Assembly: GCA_030691775.1 (NCBI GenBank) | Contig: JAUYDN010000221.1 | Span: forward strand, 1 to 19,160 | Reading direction: 5' to 3' | Length of the DNA stretch: 19,160 nucleotides | DNA from: Dehalococcoidia bacterium | GTDB taxonomy: Bacteria > Chloroflexota > Dehalococcoidia > Dehalococcoidales > Fen-1064 | Shown here: one piece after another, positions 6,397 through 14,309 of the stretch | How positions within the stretch are numbered: the first letter of the stretch is position 1 | How the letters are laid out: every line of letters starts with the position of its first letter | The notes under the pieces: generated by a model | Told to the model about the DNA's origin: nothing | Databases searched by the model: none | The model's input: only the letters and a program-made list of their open reading frames with translations | Translations under genes and position numbers: made by a program

Positions 6397-7947
6397 ATGG
6401 TCTGGCAGCCTGAAATCGAAGAGTTGAAATACCGTGAATCTCTCGCCGAGCAGATGGGTGGCAAAGAAGGCGTGGAGAGACAGCACACCGCGGGTAAATT
6501 CACCGTCCGCGAGCGCATTGCCAAACTGGTTGACCCGGGCACATTCCAGGAAATCGGCAAGCTCGCCGGCTCAGCCCGTTATGAAGGCGATAAACTGGTG
6601 GGGTTCACCCCCTCCAATACCGTCATCGGAATCTGTGAGATAGAAGGGCGAAAGGTTGTCCTGAGCGGCGGTGATTTCACGGTGCGTGGTGGGGCGGCGG
6701 ATGCCGCCGTGGGCAACAAGTCCGCTTACGCGGAGAAAACGGCGCTGGAGTGGAAACTACCCTATATCCGCCTGCTCGATGCCACCGGTGGCAGTGTACG
6801 CACCTTCGAGCAAATCGGGCGCACATACATCCCCGGCGGTCCGGGTGCAAACCATGCTCCGTTACTGCTCAATACCGTGCCGGTAGTCTCTATTGTACTC
6901 GGCTCCGTGGCGGGACTGCCCGCGGTCCAGGCGTGCCTGGCACACTTCAATATTATGGTGAAAAAGACGACCCAGGTATTCGTGGCGGGACCGCCTGTAG
7001 TCAAAGCCGCGCTCGGTTACGATATACCCAAAGAAGAGCTGGGGAGTGAAGAGGTTGCCGTAAACAGCGGCGTTATCGATAACGTGGCAGAAAGCGAAGA
7101 CGAGGCTTTCAACCTGGTACGACGCTTCCTCAGCTACCTGCCGCGTAACATCGACGAAATACCGCAGAGAACAAAATCCAGCGATGACCCCCACCGGCGT
7201 GAGGAGAAATTGCTCTCCGTTATCCCGCGCGATAAAAAGAAAGGCTACAATCCCTATCAAATTCTGAAATGGGTGATGGACCAAGACTCATTTTTTGAGA
7301 TTACGCCGGGCTATGGCCGCTCGCGGGTGACCGGGCTGGCGCGCCTGGATGGTTACCCGGTGGGCGTAATGATTAACAACCCGATGTTCCTCGGCGGCTC
7401 GATGGATGTGACCGCGGGCAATAAGGTCATCCGCTTCCTGATGCTCTGCGATACTTTTAATCTACCAATCGTCTATTTCGCCGATGAGCCGGGCTTCATG
7501 GTTGGGCTGGAAGCGGAAAAACAGGGCACGTTGCGTGTCGGTGCGCGTGCTTCCTGCGTGACCGCTTTAACCCGGATGCCGTGGATTTCCATTGTTATCC
7601 GCCAGCTTTACGGTGTGGCGGGTGGTTTGAGCTTCCGCAGTGGCGGCATGTTCCGCCGTATCGCCTGGCCCTCTGCCAACTGGGGCTCGATGCATATCGA
7701 AGGCGGCACGATGGCGGCCTACCGCCGTGAAATTTCTGCCGCACCTGACCCCGAGGCAAAACGCGTCGAAATCGAAAGGCGATTACAGGCTATCGCTTCT
7801 CCCTACCGCACCGCGGAAGCCTTCAACATCGAGGACATTATCGACCCGCGTGATACGCGTCCTTTCCTCTGTGATTTCATCGCGACTGCACAATCGGTCA
7901 TCGAATCGCAGATGGGCGAACGTTCCACGCTGATTTATTTGCCTTAG
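6397..7947 (+). CDS. Acyl-CoA carboxylase carboxyltransferase subunit (PccB-like), copy 1
   Basis: A 516-residue biotin-dependent carboxyltransferase with both crotonase-like halves: the N half holds GGDFTVRGGA, RLLDATGGSVRTFEQIGRTYIPGG and GSVAGLPAVQAC; the C half holds YPVGVMINNP, GGSMDVTAGNKVIRFL, DEPGFMVGLEAE and RQLYGVAGG. Enzymes of this type move CO2 from carboxybiotin to an acyl-CoA such as propionyl- or acetyl-CoA. No biotin carboxylase or biotin carrier gene is adjacent, so partners must be encoded elsewhere. Start ATG 6397 follows AAGGAG. The gene downstream is a paralog roughly 70% identical by eye. The two differ most after RTYIP and around residues 385-425, where acyl-CoA and biotin are bound in known structures, so substrates may differ or the pair may form a mixed complex. 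Confidence 0.88.
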   Translation: MVWQPEIEELKYRESLAEQMGGKEGVERQHTAGKFTVRERIAKLVDPGTFQEIGKLAGSARYEGDKLVGFTPSNTVIGICEIEGRKVVLSGGDFTVRGGAADAAVGNKSAYAEKTALEWKLPYIRLLDATGGSVRTFEQIGRTYIPGGPGANHAPLLLNTVPVVSIVLGSVAGLPAVQACLAHFNIMVKKTTQVFVAGPPVVKAALGYDIPKEELGSEEVAVNSGVIDNVAESEDEAFNLVRRFLSYLPRNIDEIPQRTKSSDDPHRREEKLLSVIPRDKKKGYNPYQILKWVMDQDSFFEITPGYGRSRVTGLARLDGYPVGVMINNPMFLGGSMDVTAGNKVIRFLMLCDTFNLPIVYFADEPGFMVGLEAEKQGTLRVGARASCVTALTRMPWISIVIRQLYGVAGGLSFRSGGMFRRIAWPSANWGSMHIEGGTMAAYRREISAAPDPEAKRVEIERRLQAIASPYRTAEAFNIEDIIDPRDTRPFLCDFIATAQSVIESQMGERSTLIYLP

Positions 7948-7978
7948 CTGATTTGTTGTTTTTATAAGGAGATTTATT

Positions 7979-9535
7979 ATGGTCTGGCAACCGGAAATCG
8001 ACGAACTGAAGCACCGCGAGCACCTGGCGGAACAGATGGGCGGTCCGGAGGGCGTCCAGCGTCAACACGGCCGTGGTAAACTTACCGTCCGCGAGCGCAT
8101 CACCAGGCTCTCCGACCCCGGCTCTTTTCAGGAGATTGGCAAGCTGGCAGGCGGCGCTACGTACGAAGGCGAAAAACTGGTATCTTTCCGCCCGGCAAAC
8201 TCGGTGGTGGGTCTGTGTACAATCGATGGTCGCAAAGTAATTCTGACCGGTGGGGATTTCACGGTGCGGGGCGGAGCGGCGGACGCGGCGGTAGGTAACA
8301 AAGGTGCACACGGACTGAGACTGGCGTTAAACTGGAAACTGCCTTTCATCCGCCTGTTGGATGCTACCGGTGGGAGTGTCCGTACCTTCGAGCAAATCGG
8401 TCGCACCTATATCCCGGAAGCAAATGAGTATTGTGCCATCAACGCCAGACTGCTCGATATCGCTCCAGTAGTCTCCGCGGTACTGGGTTCGGTGGCGGGT
8501 CTGCCGGCTGTCGAAGCCTGCCTGGCGCACTGGAGCGTCATGGTGAAAGGTATCAGCCAGGTGTTCCCCGGTGGTCCCCCTGTTGTTAAAGCCGCGCTCG
8601 GCTACGACATTACCAAGGAAGACCTCGGCGACGAACGCACCCAGGTACACGAAGGTGGTGTCATCGATAACCTGGTTGACTCCGAAGAGGAGGCTTTTCA
8701 AATTATCCGCAAGTTCCTCAGCTACCTTCCCTCCAATGTCTACGAGATGCCTCCGCGTACCGAGCCGCAGGACGACCCCGAACGCCGTGAGGAGAAACTT
8801 CTCTCGGCTATCCCCCGTGACAAAAAGAAAGGCTACAACCCTTACCAGATACTGAAATGGGTGCTGGATAAGGACTCCTTTTTTGAGATTGCACCTTTTT
8901 ATGGCCGCTCCCGGGTGGTTGGCTTCGGCAGGGTAAACGGCTACCCGGTGGGTGCTATGATTAACAACCCGATGTACCTGGGCGGGTCGATGGATGGCGC
9001 CGCCGGCAGTAAGGTCATCCGTTTCCTGCAGTTGTGTAACACCTTCCACCTGCCGCTGGTCTACCTGGCAGACGAGCCGGGATTTATGGTAGGGCTGGAG
9101 GCTCAAAAGCAGGGCATCGTGCGCGCCGGCGCCAAAATTGTGCTCGCCACGTGCAATACTCGTATGCCCTGGATTACGTTTGTTATCCGCCAGCTTTATG
9201 GGGTTGCCGGGCAAAACCACCAGAGGCCCGGCGGTATGTACCGGCGTATCGCCTGGCCCTCCGCCCAGTGGGGTTCGATGCACATCGAGGGTGGGGCATC
9301 CGCGGCTTACCGGCGGGAAATCGAGTCTGCGCCCGACCCGGAGGCAAAGCGTCAGGAAATAGAGCGTAAACTGCAAGCGATTGCCTCCCCCTTCCGCACC
9401 GCTGAAGCTTTCAATATCGAAGAAATCATCGACCCGCGCGAAACCAGGCCAATCCTGTGCGATTTTGTGGAGATGGCACAGTCAGAAATTAAGACCCAGC
9501 TCGGTCCCACACCGGGACCCAGCTTCTGGCCATAA
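7979..9535 (+). CDS. Acyl-CoA carboxylase carboxyltransferase subunit (PccB-like), copy 2
   Basis: A 518-residue paralog of the preceding gene, separated by 31 bases and preceded by AAGGAG at a normal distance from ATG 7979, so the two form one operon. It keeps the same order of motifs (GGDFTVRGGA, DATGGSVRTFEQIGRTYIP, GSVAGLPAVEAC, GGSMDGAAGSKVIRFL, DEPGFMVGLEAQ, RQLYGVAG). Changes from copy 1 cluster at EANEYCAINARLL (replacing GGPGANHAPLLL), AKIVLATCNTRMP (replacing ARASCVTALTRMP) and GQNHQRPGG (replacing GGLSFRSGG). Both frames are intact and show many synonymous differences, so the duplication is old and both copies are probably functional. The exact acyl-CoA substrate is unknown. Confidence 0.88.
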   Translation: MVWQPEIDELKHREHLAEQMGGPEGVQRQHGRGKLTVRERITRLSDPGSFQEIGKLAGGATYEGEKLVSFRPANSVVGLCTIDGRKVILTGGDFTVRGGAADAAVGNKGAHGLRLALNWKLPFIRLLDATGGSVRTFEQIGRTYIPEANEYCAINARLLDIAPVVSAVLGSVAGLPAVEACLAHWSVMVKGISQVFPGGPPVVKAALGYDITKEDLGDERTQVHEGGVIDNLVDSEEEAFQIIRKFLSYLPSNVYEMPPRTEPQDDPERREEKLLSAIPRDKKKGYNPYQILKWVLDKDSFFEIAPFYGRSRVVGFGRVNGYPVGAMINNPMYLGGSMDGAAGSKVIRFLQLCNTFHLPLVYLADEPGFMVGLEAQKQGIVRAGAKIVLATCNTRMPWITFVIRQLYGVAGQNHQRPGGMYRRIAWPSAQWGSMHIEGGASAAYRREIESAPDPEAKRQEIERKLQAIASPFRTAEAFNIEEIIDPRETRPILCDFVEMAQSEIKTQLGPTPGPSFWP

Positions 9536-9667
9536 ACGTAATTACCAGGATACAAGATACAATAACCAAACGCGGGAGTTGGTTTAAAAACTTAAAATTC
9601 GAATAATCTGTTTTGTTAATAACATTCGCTTAGATGAATCGGCATAAAAGAAGGAGGCTAGCAACTG

Positions 9668-9955
9668 ATGGTTGTTCTCACGGCAGTCCTGAAGGCGGCG
9701 GAGGGTAAGGGGGACGCAGTGGCGGAGGAATTCGCGAAGCTTGTTCCCAAGGTACTAAAAGACCCGGGCACACTCGGCTATACTGTCTGCCGGGCGGTTG
9801 ACGACCCGACCAAATTCCTCGTTTTCGAGCAGTATGAGAACCGTGAGGCACTCACCTATCACGGTCAGACGGAGCATTTTAAAGCGTTCGGCGCGGCAAG
9901 TCGTGGAATGTTCGCGGCTCGGGCGGAACTGACGTTCTGGAACAAGGTAGCATAG
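9668..9955 (+). CDS. Antibiotic biosynthesis monooxygenase (ABM) domain protein
   Basis: A 95-residue single-domain protein with the ABM ferredoxin-like fold pattern: an opening strand VVLTAVLKAAEGKGD, a helix EEFAKLVPKV, DPGTLGYTVCR, then KFLVFEQYENREALTYHGQTEHFKAF, where the conserved FEQY and the H near the end of the helix are typical. Members include quinone-type monooxygenases that need no cofactor and small haem- or substrate-binding proteins; the actual substrate cannot be told. A strong AAGGAGG site lies 7 bases or so before ATG 9668. It follows the carboxyltransferases after 132 bases. The stop codon lies within a long perfect hairpin (9944-9976). Confidence 0.82.
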   Translation: MVVLTAVLKAAEGKGDAVAEEFAKLVPKVLKDPGTLGYTVCRAVDDPTKFLVFEQYENREALTYHGQTEHFKAFGAASRGMFAARAELTFWNKVA

Positions 9956-9976
9956 AGTGTAACTCTATGCTACCTT
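9944..9976. repeat. Perfect 15-bp inverted repeat across the ABM gene stop codon
   Basis: AAGGTAGCATAGAGT (9944-9958) and ACTCTATGCTACCTT (9962-9976) are exact reverse complements separated by the 3-base loop GTA. The TAG stop at 9953-9955 is inside the left arm. No T-tract follows, so it is not a standard rho-independent terminator; it could protect the mRNA 3' end or end two transcripts. Confidence 0.8.
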
Positions 9977-10063
9977 GAGCGTAGCGAAAGGTCTCCTTGC
10001 CCATATAAGACCGTTCTCCGTCAATTATGTACCTCGGAGGGACATCTTGCTGAGGGCTTTTTC

Positions 10064-10816
10064 ATGACCAATGGCGATACAAATATCCCCCCTCCCACAC
10101 CGCCCGACCTGAGTATCGAAAGAGACCTGGGGCTATTACCCAGAATATGTCCAAAATGCCGCACGCCGAATCCGGTGTCCTCACAGTATTGCTACAGGTG
10201 CGGGCAAGAATTACAGGATATGGCAAAAATTTGCGCGGGTTGCCGCACGCCCAATCTGCCGGCCTCTCAATTTTGCTTCAAGTGCGGACTGAAACTACCG
10301 GAGCAGGCGTCGTTTCCGGTCGAAACTTTAATTCCTGCGGGTTTCTGGAGACGGTTGATGTCTTTCTTCATCGACGGCATATTCATCTCCATCAGCAGTT
10401 TAGTTTTATTCATGGTTGTTTTCGCCATCGTCTTTGCCATTTCTCCTGAACTGGCGGAACAGTACTCCGTGACCGGATTTACTGTGGAGGACATCCTCAC
10501 AGCATCAGAGAGACCAATGATATGGCTGGACTGGCTCGTCTATCTTGTTGGTCTTGTTTTCCCTATCGCCTACTGGACATTTTTCGTGGGGAAATGGGGA
10601 AAAACACCGGCAAAAATGATGCTGGGAATGAAAGTAGTCAGGACGGATGGTCGCCGGGTGGGTTACGGGAGAGCATTTTCACGGTATTTAGCCTTTATTA
10701 TTTATGTCTTTATTTGTATTTTTACACTTGGTCTGGGTCTCCTGGTGTTTGTCCTGACTAAAAAGAAACAGGGCTTACACGACCTCATCTGCGATACGAT
10801 GGTGGTGAAAATATAG
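10064..10816 (+). CDS. Zinc-ribbon and RDD-domain membrane protein
   Basis: A 250-residue protein with a cytoplasmic head and a membrane part. The head has two zinc ribbons: C29/C32 with C43/C46, and C57/C60 with C71/C74 (CxxC...CxxCG pattern). From about residue 93 an RDD domain begins (GFWRRLMSFFIDGIFI, with the Arg and Asp that name the family). Hydrophobic segments lie at about 105-130, 160-180 and 210-232, and the family motif KWGKTPAKMMLGMKVVRTDG is at about 183-202. The family's transport or assembly role is unsettled. ATG 10064 has a GAGGG sequence upstream but the fit is only fair. The neighbouring PrsW-like protease also carries two zinc ribbons, which suggests a shared partner or regulation. 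Confidence 0.85.
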   Translation: MTNGDTNIPPPTPPDLSIERDLGLLPRICPKCRTPNPVSSQYCYRCGQELQDMAKICAGCRTPNLPASQFCFKCGLKLPEQASFPVETLIPAGFWRRLMSFFIDGIFISISSLVLFMVVFAIVFAISPELAEQYSVTGFTVEDILTASERPMIWLDWLVYLVGLVFPIAYWTFFVGKWGKTPAKMMLGMKVVRTDGRRVGYGRAFSRYLAFIIYVFICIFTLGLGLLVFVLTKKKQGLHDLICDTMVVKI

Positions 10817-10993
10817 GTTAAAGCTCAAATCTCACAAGTCAAAGCCATAACTTAGAAGTCAAAAACGGACCAGGAAATGCTGCCACATTATTCGAGAGTG
10901 CCTTGATAAAAAACAGGCGAGATTTTTAAGCTTTTAGCTATGGTTTTGAGCTCTGACTTTTAACTTTTGAGTTACGCGGACAGGGGAGATACA

Positions 10994-11899
10994 GTGCAGT
11001 TTTTAACCATCCTCATCCTCGCCTTCGCCCCCGGTATATTCTGGATGTGGCTCATTTACCGCTGGGACAGGTACCAGCCGGAGCCGCGGTGGCTGGTAAT
11101 CCGCACCTTCATCTTCGGGATGCTGGCGGTTATTCCCATCGCTATCGTGGAGCTGGCGCTGGTGCTGGGCGGACCGGGCATAGAAGCTCTTCAGCAGTTA
11201 GGGCAGGGCGGGCTTTCGCTGGGCGATATTGCATATGAGGCTTTTGTGGTTGCCGGCATGACGGAGGAACTGGGCAAGTTCCTGGTAATGCGCCTTGCCG
11301 TGTACCGGTCCCCGTACTTCGATGAATCCACGGATGGCATCATTTATTCATCGGCGGTGGCGCTGGGTTTTGCCACACTGGAAAATGTGGGTTACACGCT
11401 CACTTACGGCTGGCAGGTTATTCTTTCTCGCGGGCCCATCTCCACGCTCGCCCACGTATTGTTTTCCGTCGTCTGGGGTTATCCGCTGGCACTCCGCAAA
11501 ATACAGCACCCGCGCGCTACTTTTTACCTGTGGCTGGGCGTGCTTGGCGGAACGCTGGCACACGGCTTCTTCGATTTTTTCCTGTTTACCCAGAGCTGGT
11601 ACGCGGCGCTTGTGTTCCCGCTAATCCTGGGAATGATTATCGCCCTCAACGCTATGCTCCGGCACTCACGCCGCATCTCCGCCTTCCAGCACAAGGTGGC
11701 GGAGCTTCATGCCGATTGTCCGAATTGCGCTACCCGGACGCCGGTCTATGCCAGTTTCTGTCCCTCCTGCGGTATACAGATGACAGGAGATAAGGTGGCG
11801 AAAAATTGCGGGAACTGCGGCGCACCAGTGGCAAATGACGCAGGCTATTGCACCGCCTGTGGAAGTCGGATTGTCAAAAAGCCTCGTGATACGAAATGA
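10994..11899 (+). CDS. PrsW-like intramembrane metalloprotease with C-terminal double zinc ribbon
   Basis: A 301-residue polytopic membrane protein of the PrsW/CPBP type. Counting from GTG 10994, the diagnostic motifs are MTEELGK (Glu91-Glu92), FATLENVGY (Glu130), LAHVLFS (His154) and LAHGFFDFF (His190), all within predicted transmembrane helices; these Glu and His residues would form the metal site. The tail from about residue 242 has two zinc ribbons (C242/C245 with C256/C259; C272/C275 with C286/C289). PrsW of Bacillus cleaves an anti-sigma factor; here the target is unknown. GTG 10994 is preferred because AGGGGAG lies at 10982-10988; a TTG at 10967 would add 9 residues but lies in repeat-like DNA. 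Its stop overlaps the next start (ATGA), so translation is coupled. Confidence 0.86.
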   Translation: MQFLTILILAFAPGIFWMWLIYRWDRYQPEPRWLVIRTFIFGMLAVIPIAIVELALVLGGPGIEALQQLGQGGLSLGDIAYEAFVVAGMTEELGKFLVMRLAVYRSPYFDESTDGIIYSSAVALGFATLENVGYTLTYGWQVILSRGPISTLAHVLFSVVWGYPLALRKIQHPRATFYLWLGVLGGTLAHGFFDFFLFTQSWYAALVFPLILGMIIALNAMLRHSRRISAFQHKVAELHADCPNCATRTPVYASFCPSCGIQMTGDKVAKNCGNCGAPVANDAGYCTACGSRIVKKPRDTK

Positions 11900-12564
11900 G
11901 CAGTGATACGGCAAAGCTACTCGATGCTACCTTCCGCGAATGGGTACAGGACCAGGACCCGGTTCGGGCGCGAATCGCTGTTTTCGAGAAGGTGCGGGAC
12001 ATCCCTTATGCGGTTATTCCGGAGTTAATAGACGCGCGACGATATACTAAGATTCTCACGTTAAGACGTGGTTCCTGCACCCCCAAGCACTTCCTCCTCG
12101 CCGATATGTTCCGGCGTTTAGGTCTGCTAACGCTGTTTACCGTCTACCCGTTCCGCTGGGGGGAGCGCAGTGAAATCCTTGAAAACTACCCGCCCTTGCT
12201 GAAAGAGCTGGCAGATAAACAACCCGTTGGCTACCACCTGGCGTGTAAGGTCGAGATTGAAGGTAGACTGGTGCTCGTGGATGCGACGCTGGATAAACCG
12301 CTCTCCAAACTGGAGCTTTTACCGGTCAACCTATCCTGGGATGGTTTTAGTGACACGCTCCTGCCGATGACGCCCATCGGTGAAGAAATCACATTTCACC
12401 CTTTAGAAGCACACGTGATGAAGCCGGTGATAACTCCTGAAGCGTTAATATTTTACGATTTTCTAAACCGGTGTATGGACGAGGTACGGAAAAACGGAAC
12501 CAATTTGTCATTCCAGCCCCGTATCATAGTACGGGGTAAACTCCGGCTGGAATCCAGTGTATAG
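11896..12564 (+). CDS. Transglutaminase-like domain protein
   Basis: A 222-residue soluble protein with a transglutaminase-like cysteine protease core. The likely catalytic residues are C61 in RRGSCTPKHFLLADMFRRLG, H114 in VGYHLACKVEIEG, and D129 in RLVLVDATLDKPL: the Cys-His-Asp order and spacing fit the family. Its start overlaps the stop of the PrsW-like gene by 4 bases (ATGA), so both are made together; a role in processing or crosslinking is not proven. The last 19 or so residues (from about residue 204, base 12505) are encoded by a copy of the palindromic repeat, which also supplies the TAG stop. The original C-terminus was therefore probably different, or the protein ended close by. 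Confidence 0.78.
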   Translation: MSSDTAKLLDATFREWVQDQDPVRARIAVFEKVRDIPYAVIPELIDARRYTKILTLRRGSCTPKHFLLADMFRRLGLLTLFTVYPFRWGERSEILENYPPLLKELADKQPVGYHLACKVEIEGRLVLVDATLDKPLSKLELLPVNLSWDGFSDTLLPMTPIGEEITFHPLEAHVMKPVITPEALIFYDFLNRCMDEVRKNGTNLSFQPRIIVRGKLRLESSV

Positions 12565-12632
12565 GTAGTCTCTTGTTTTCGTCGAAGTAATCCTCCATGT
12601 CGCTTGCCAGCGACACCACGAAATAGGAAAAT
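12505..12632 (+). repeat. Composite palindromic repeat, copy 2 (overlaps gene end)
   Basis: The core at 12505-12557 begins TTGTCATTCC and has an outer stem ATTCCAGCC/GGCTGGAAT and an inner stem CCGTA/TACGG. Module two at 12589-12632 has AATCCTCCATG and ACACCACGAAATAGGAAAA. A close copy in the opposite orientation lies at 13989-14116. Confidence 0.78.
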
Positions 12633-12637
12633 TGGGG

Positions 12638-12718
12638 TTGTCATTCTGGAGCGGAGCGAAGAATCTCAGGGAGGGGTAGGCGACCCCATGATTCAACTCC
12701 CCTCCTCCAGAATGACAA
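12638..12718. repeat. 81-bp element with 14-bp perfect terminal inverted repeats
   Basis: TTGTCATTCTGGAG at 12638-12651 is the exact reverse complement of CTCCAGAATGACAA at 12705-12718. The interior has GAAGAATCTCAGGGA, which recurs at about 19138-19152 beside another GTCATCCTGGAG. It is non-coding and MITE-like. Confidence 0.75.
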
Positions 12719-12856
12719 TAAACGGTATTTTCGTGAGAAAGCCGAGAATACGAAAAAACAATGTTCAACTATCAAGCCACCGTCAAACCAATAATTCATT
12801 GTCTTAACTCAAGGGGATGATGAATTCCAAAACACTTAACTTAAAAGGAGGTTCAA

Positions 12857-13639
12857 ATGGGAAAGCTCAACGGTAAATGCGCCATCGTTACGGGTGGCGG
12901 TAGTGGCATCGGGCGGGCATGCGTATTAAGGCTGGCACAGGAAGGCGCGCGTGTCATGGTCGGAGATATCCGCACAGAACTGGCAGAGGAAACCGCGAAG
13001 ATGGTCAGGGCGTCCGGAGGAGTAGCGTCTTTCGTGCATTGTGATGTCGCCAGTGAAGCGGACGTTGAAGCAATGACTGACAAGACTATTAAAGAGCTTG
13101 GCGGTCCTGACATTCTGGTAGCGGCCGCCGGGACGAGTACCCGGGGAGGCATCCACGAGCTTTCCCTGGCGGATTGGGAGCATGTTGTCCGCGTAAACCT
13201 GACCGGGCAATTTCTCTGTGCCCGCGCCGCTTTGCGCCACATGATTAATCACGGTGGTGGTAATATTATTACAATCGGGTCGATATCATCGGTGGTAATC
13301 GGGGCAGGCGGGTCTGCCGCCAGCTACAAAGCCAGCAAAGGCGGTGTTTTGCAGTTGACCCGTGCCATTGCGGTCGAGTATGCTCACAAAGGGGTACGCG
13401 CTAACTGCGTGTGTCCCGGCGCTGTCGCCACGAACCTGGGGAAACATAGCCGCGAAGAATCGGTAAAATGGACCTCTGTTTTGAAGGACGATGCCAGGGC
13501 ATACAAATTCGATGTGCCGATTGCCAGGCGCGCCGACCCGATGGAAATCGCTAACGTGGTCGCTTTCCTCGCTTCGGATGAGTCCTCCTTTATGACTGGG
13601 TCCGCTGTAATGGCAGATGGCGGATATACGGCAATTTAA
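12857..13639 (+). CDS. Short-chain dehydrogenase/reductase (SDR) family oxidoreductase
   Basis: A 260-residue classical SDR. The dinucleotide-binding motif TGGGSGIG is at residues 12-19; D64 in HCDVAS, AAAGTS at about 89-94, N114, and the catalytic Ser144, Tyr157 and Lys161 (SYKASKGG) are all present. PG in VCPGAVAT and the C-terminal GSAVMADGGYTAI complete the family pattern. Such enzymes reduce 3-oxoacyl or other carbonyl groups, or oxidise alcohols, with NAD(P)H; V-G-D-I after the second strand, with an acidic residue at 37, suggests NAD(H) preference. AAAAGGAGG precedes ATG 12857. It stands alone between two repeat-rich gaps; the acyl-CoA dehydrogenases downstream make a beta-oxidation-like role possible but not shown. 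Confidence 0.92.
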   Translation: MGKLNGKCAIVTGGGSGIGRACVLRLAQEGARVMVGDIRTELAEETAKMVRASGGVASFVHCDVASEADVEAMTDKTIKELGGPDILVAAAGTSTRGGIHELSLADWEHVVRVNLTGQFLCARAALRHMINHGGGNIITIGSISSVVIGAGGSAASYKASKGGVLQLTRAIAVEYAHKGVRANCVCPGAVATNLGKHSREESVKWTSVLKDDARAYKFDVPIARRADPMEIANVVAFLASDESSFMTGSAVMADGGYTAI

Positions 13640-13952
13640 TCGATGCTACAATATATACTCTCGGGACAGCGTAATCAGGTCTCCGGCACCACGGAATCTT
13701 CTGTTCATACCCGTTTCAAACGTGCCGCCCGAAACCCATCCCGAGGTAGTTTATCAATGTATTGTTTGCGTAAATTCCCTCTTTATTGTTACTCTGAGCC
13801 CTTCGGTATCACTCAGGGTAAACTCAGCGAAGAGTCTAGTCATCAAAGGGGACAACGAGATTCATTCAGTCCGTCCCGTCAGATAGGGACTCCTTCAGAA
13901 TCCCTCATGCCGATTACATCGGGACTACGAAGTATGAAAACCTATGCCCATC

Positions 13953-14116
13953 TTGTCATTCCAGACTCGATCTGGAATCCAGAATTTAGTGGTCTGGATA
14001 CCAGCCGGAGTTTACCCCGTACTCTGATACGGGGCTGGTATGACAGAAGGCGGTTGGTTATTTTCATAACAATCCTCCATGCCCGTTTTTACAAAGGACA
14101 CCACGAAGGATGAAAA
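13953..14116 (+). repeat. Composite palindromic repeat, copy 3
   Basis: It starts TTGTCATTCC (13953) with hairpin ATTCCAGA/TCTGGAAT, then ATACCAGCC (13999 region) pairs with GGCTGGTAT and encloses CCCCGTA/TACGGGG, ending TGACAG at about 14046. Module two at 14050-14116 has TTTTCATAACAATCCTCCATG and GACACCACGAAGGATGAAAA. Its right half is nearly identical, on the opposite strand, to copy 2. Confidence 0.8.
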
Positions 14117-14166
14117 CAGCGTATTTTCGGGGTAATGACAATAATAAACAAACTGCGTGCCGTATT

Positions 14167-14214
14167 TTGAACTGTGTGCTTCCCGGTGGTAAACTAGTAA
14201 AGACTTGTGTCTTT
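14167..14214 (+). promoter_or_regulatory. Candidate promoter and small palindrome before the acyl-CoA dehydrogenase pair
   Basis: TTGAAC (14167-14172) and TAAACT (14190-14195) each match the sigma-70 consensus at 4 of 6 positions with a 17-bp spacer. Just after it, AAAGAC-TTGT-GTCTTT (14199-14214) is a perfect palindrome at the expected transcription start and could be an operator. Assigned by eye only. Confidence 0.38.
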
Positions 14215-14309
14215 CAGGCTATTCTTCAGTACCATTGCAGGAGGTGACTATCGCGGGCTGAATATCGGGATGTATGCGGAATGCTGTTGATAAAATAAAA
14301 GGAGCGAGG

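Larger units (their letters stand above)
13640..14309. other. Gene-free interval of 670 bases with repeats
   Basis: Open frames here run through repeat DNA and have no recognisable protein content. The interval holds a repeat fragment at about 13790-13835 (CTGAGCCCTTCGGTATCACTC and AGCGAAGAGT), small hairpins near 13870-13930 (for example GTCCC/GGGAC and CCGAT/ATCGG), composite repeat copy 3, and a candidate promoter at 14167-14195. Confidence 0.5.

Noticed and set aside
8327..9376. Long open frame on the minus strand (349 codons)
   Set aside because: It lies wholly opposite the second carboxyltransferase, has no recognisable motifs, and follows from the codon bias of the real gene.
10817..10966. 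Regulatory RNA in the gap before the PrsW-like gene
   Set aside because: The gap has imperfect inverted AT-rich stretches (AAAGCTCAAA and TTTTGAGCT types), but pairing is irregular and no known riboswitch or RNA motif is visible.
13643..14113. Open frame of 156 codons between the SDR and the acyl-CoA dehydrogenase
   Set aside because: It crosses composite repeat copy 3, has no protein signature and no ribosome site.
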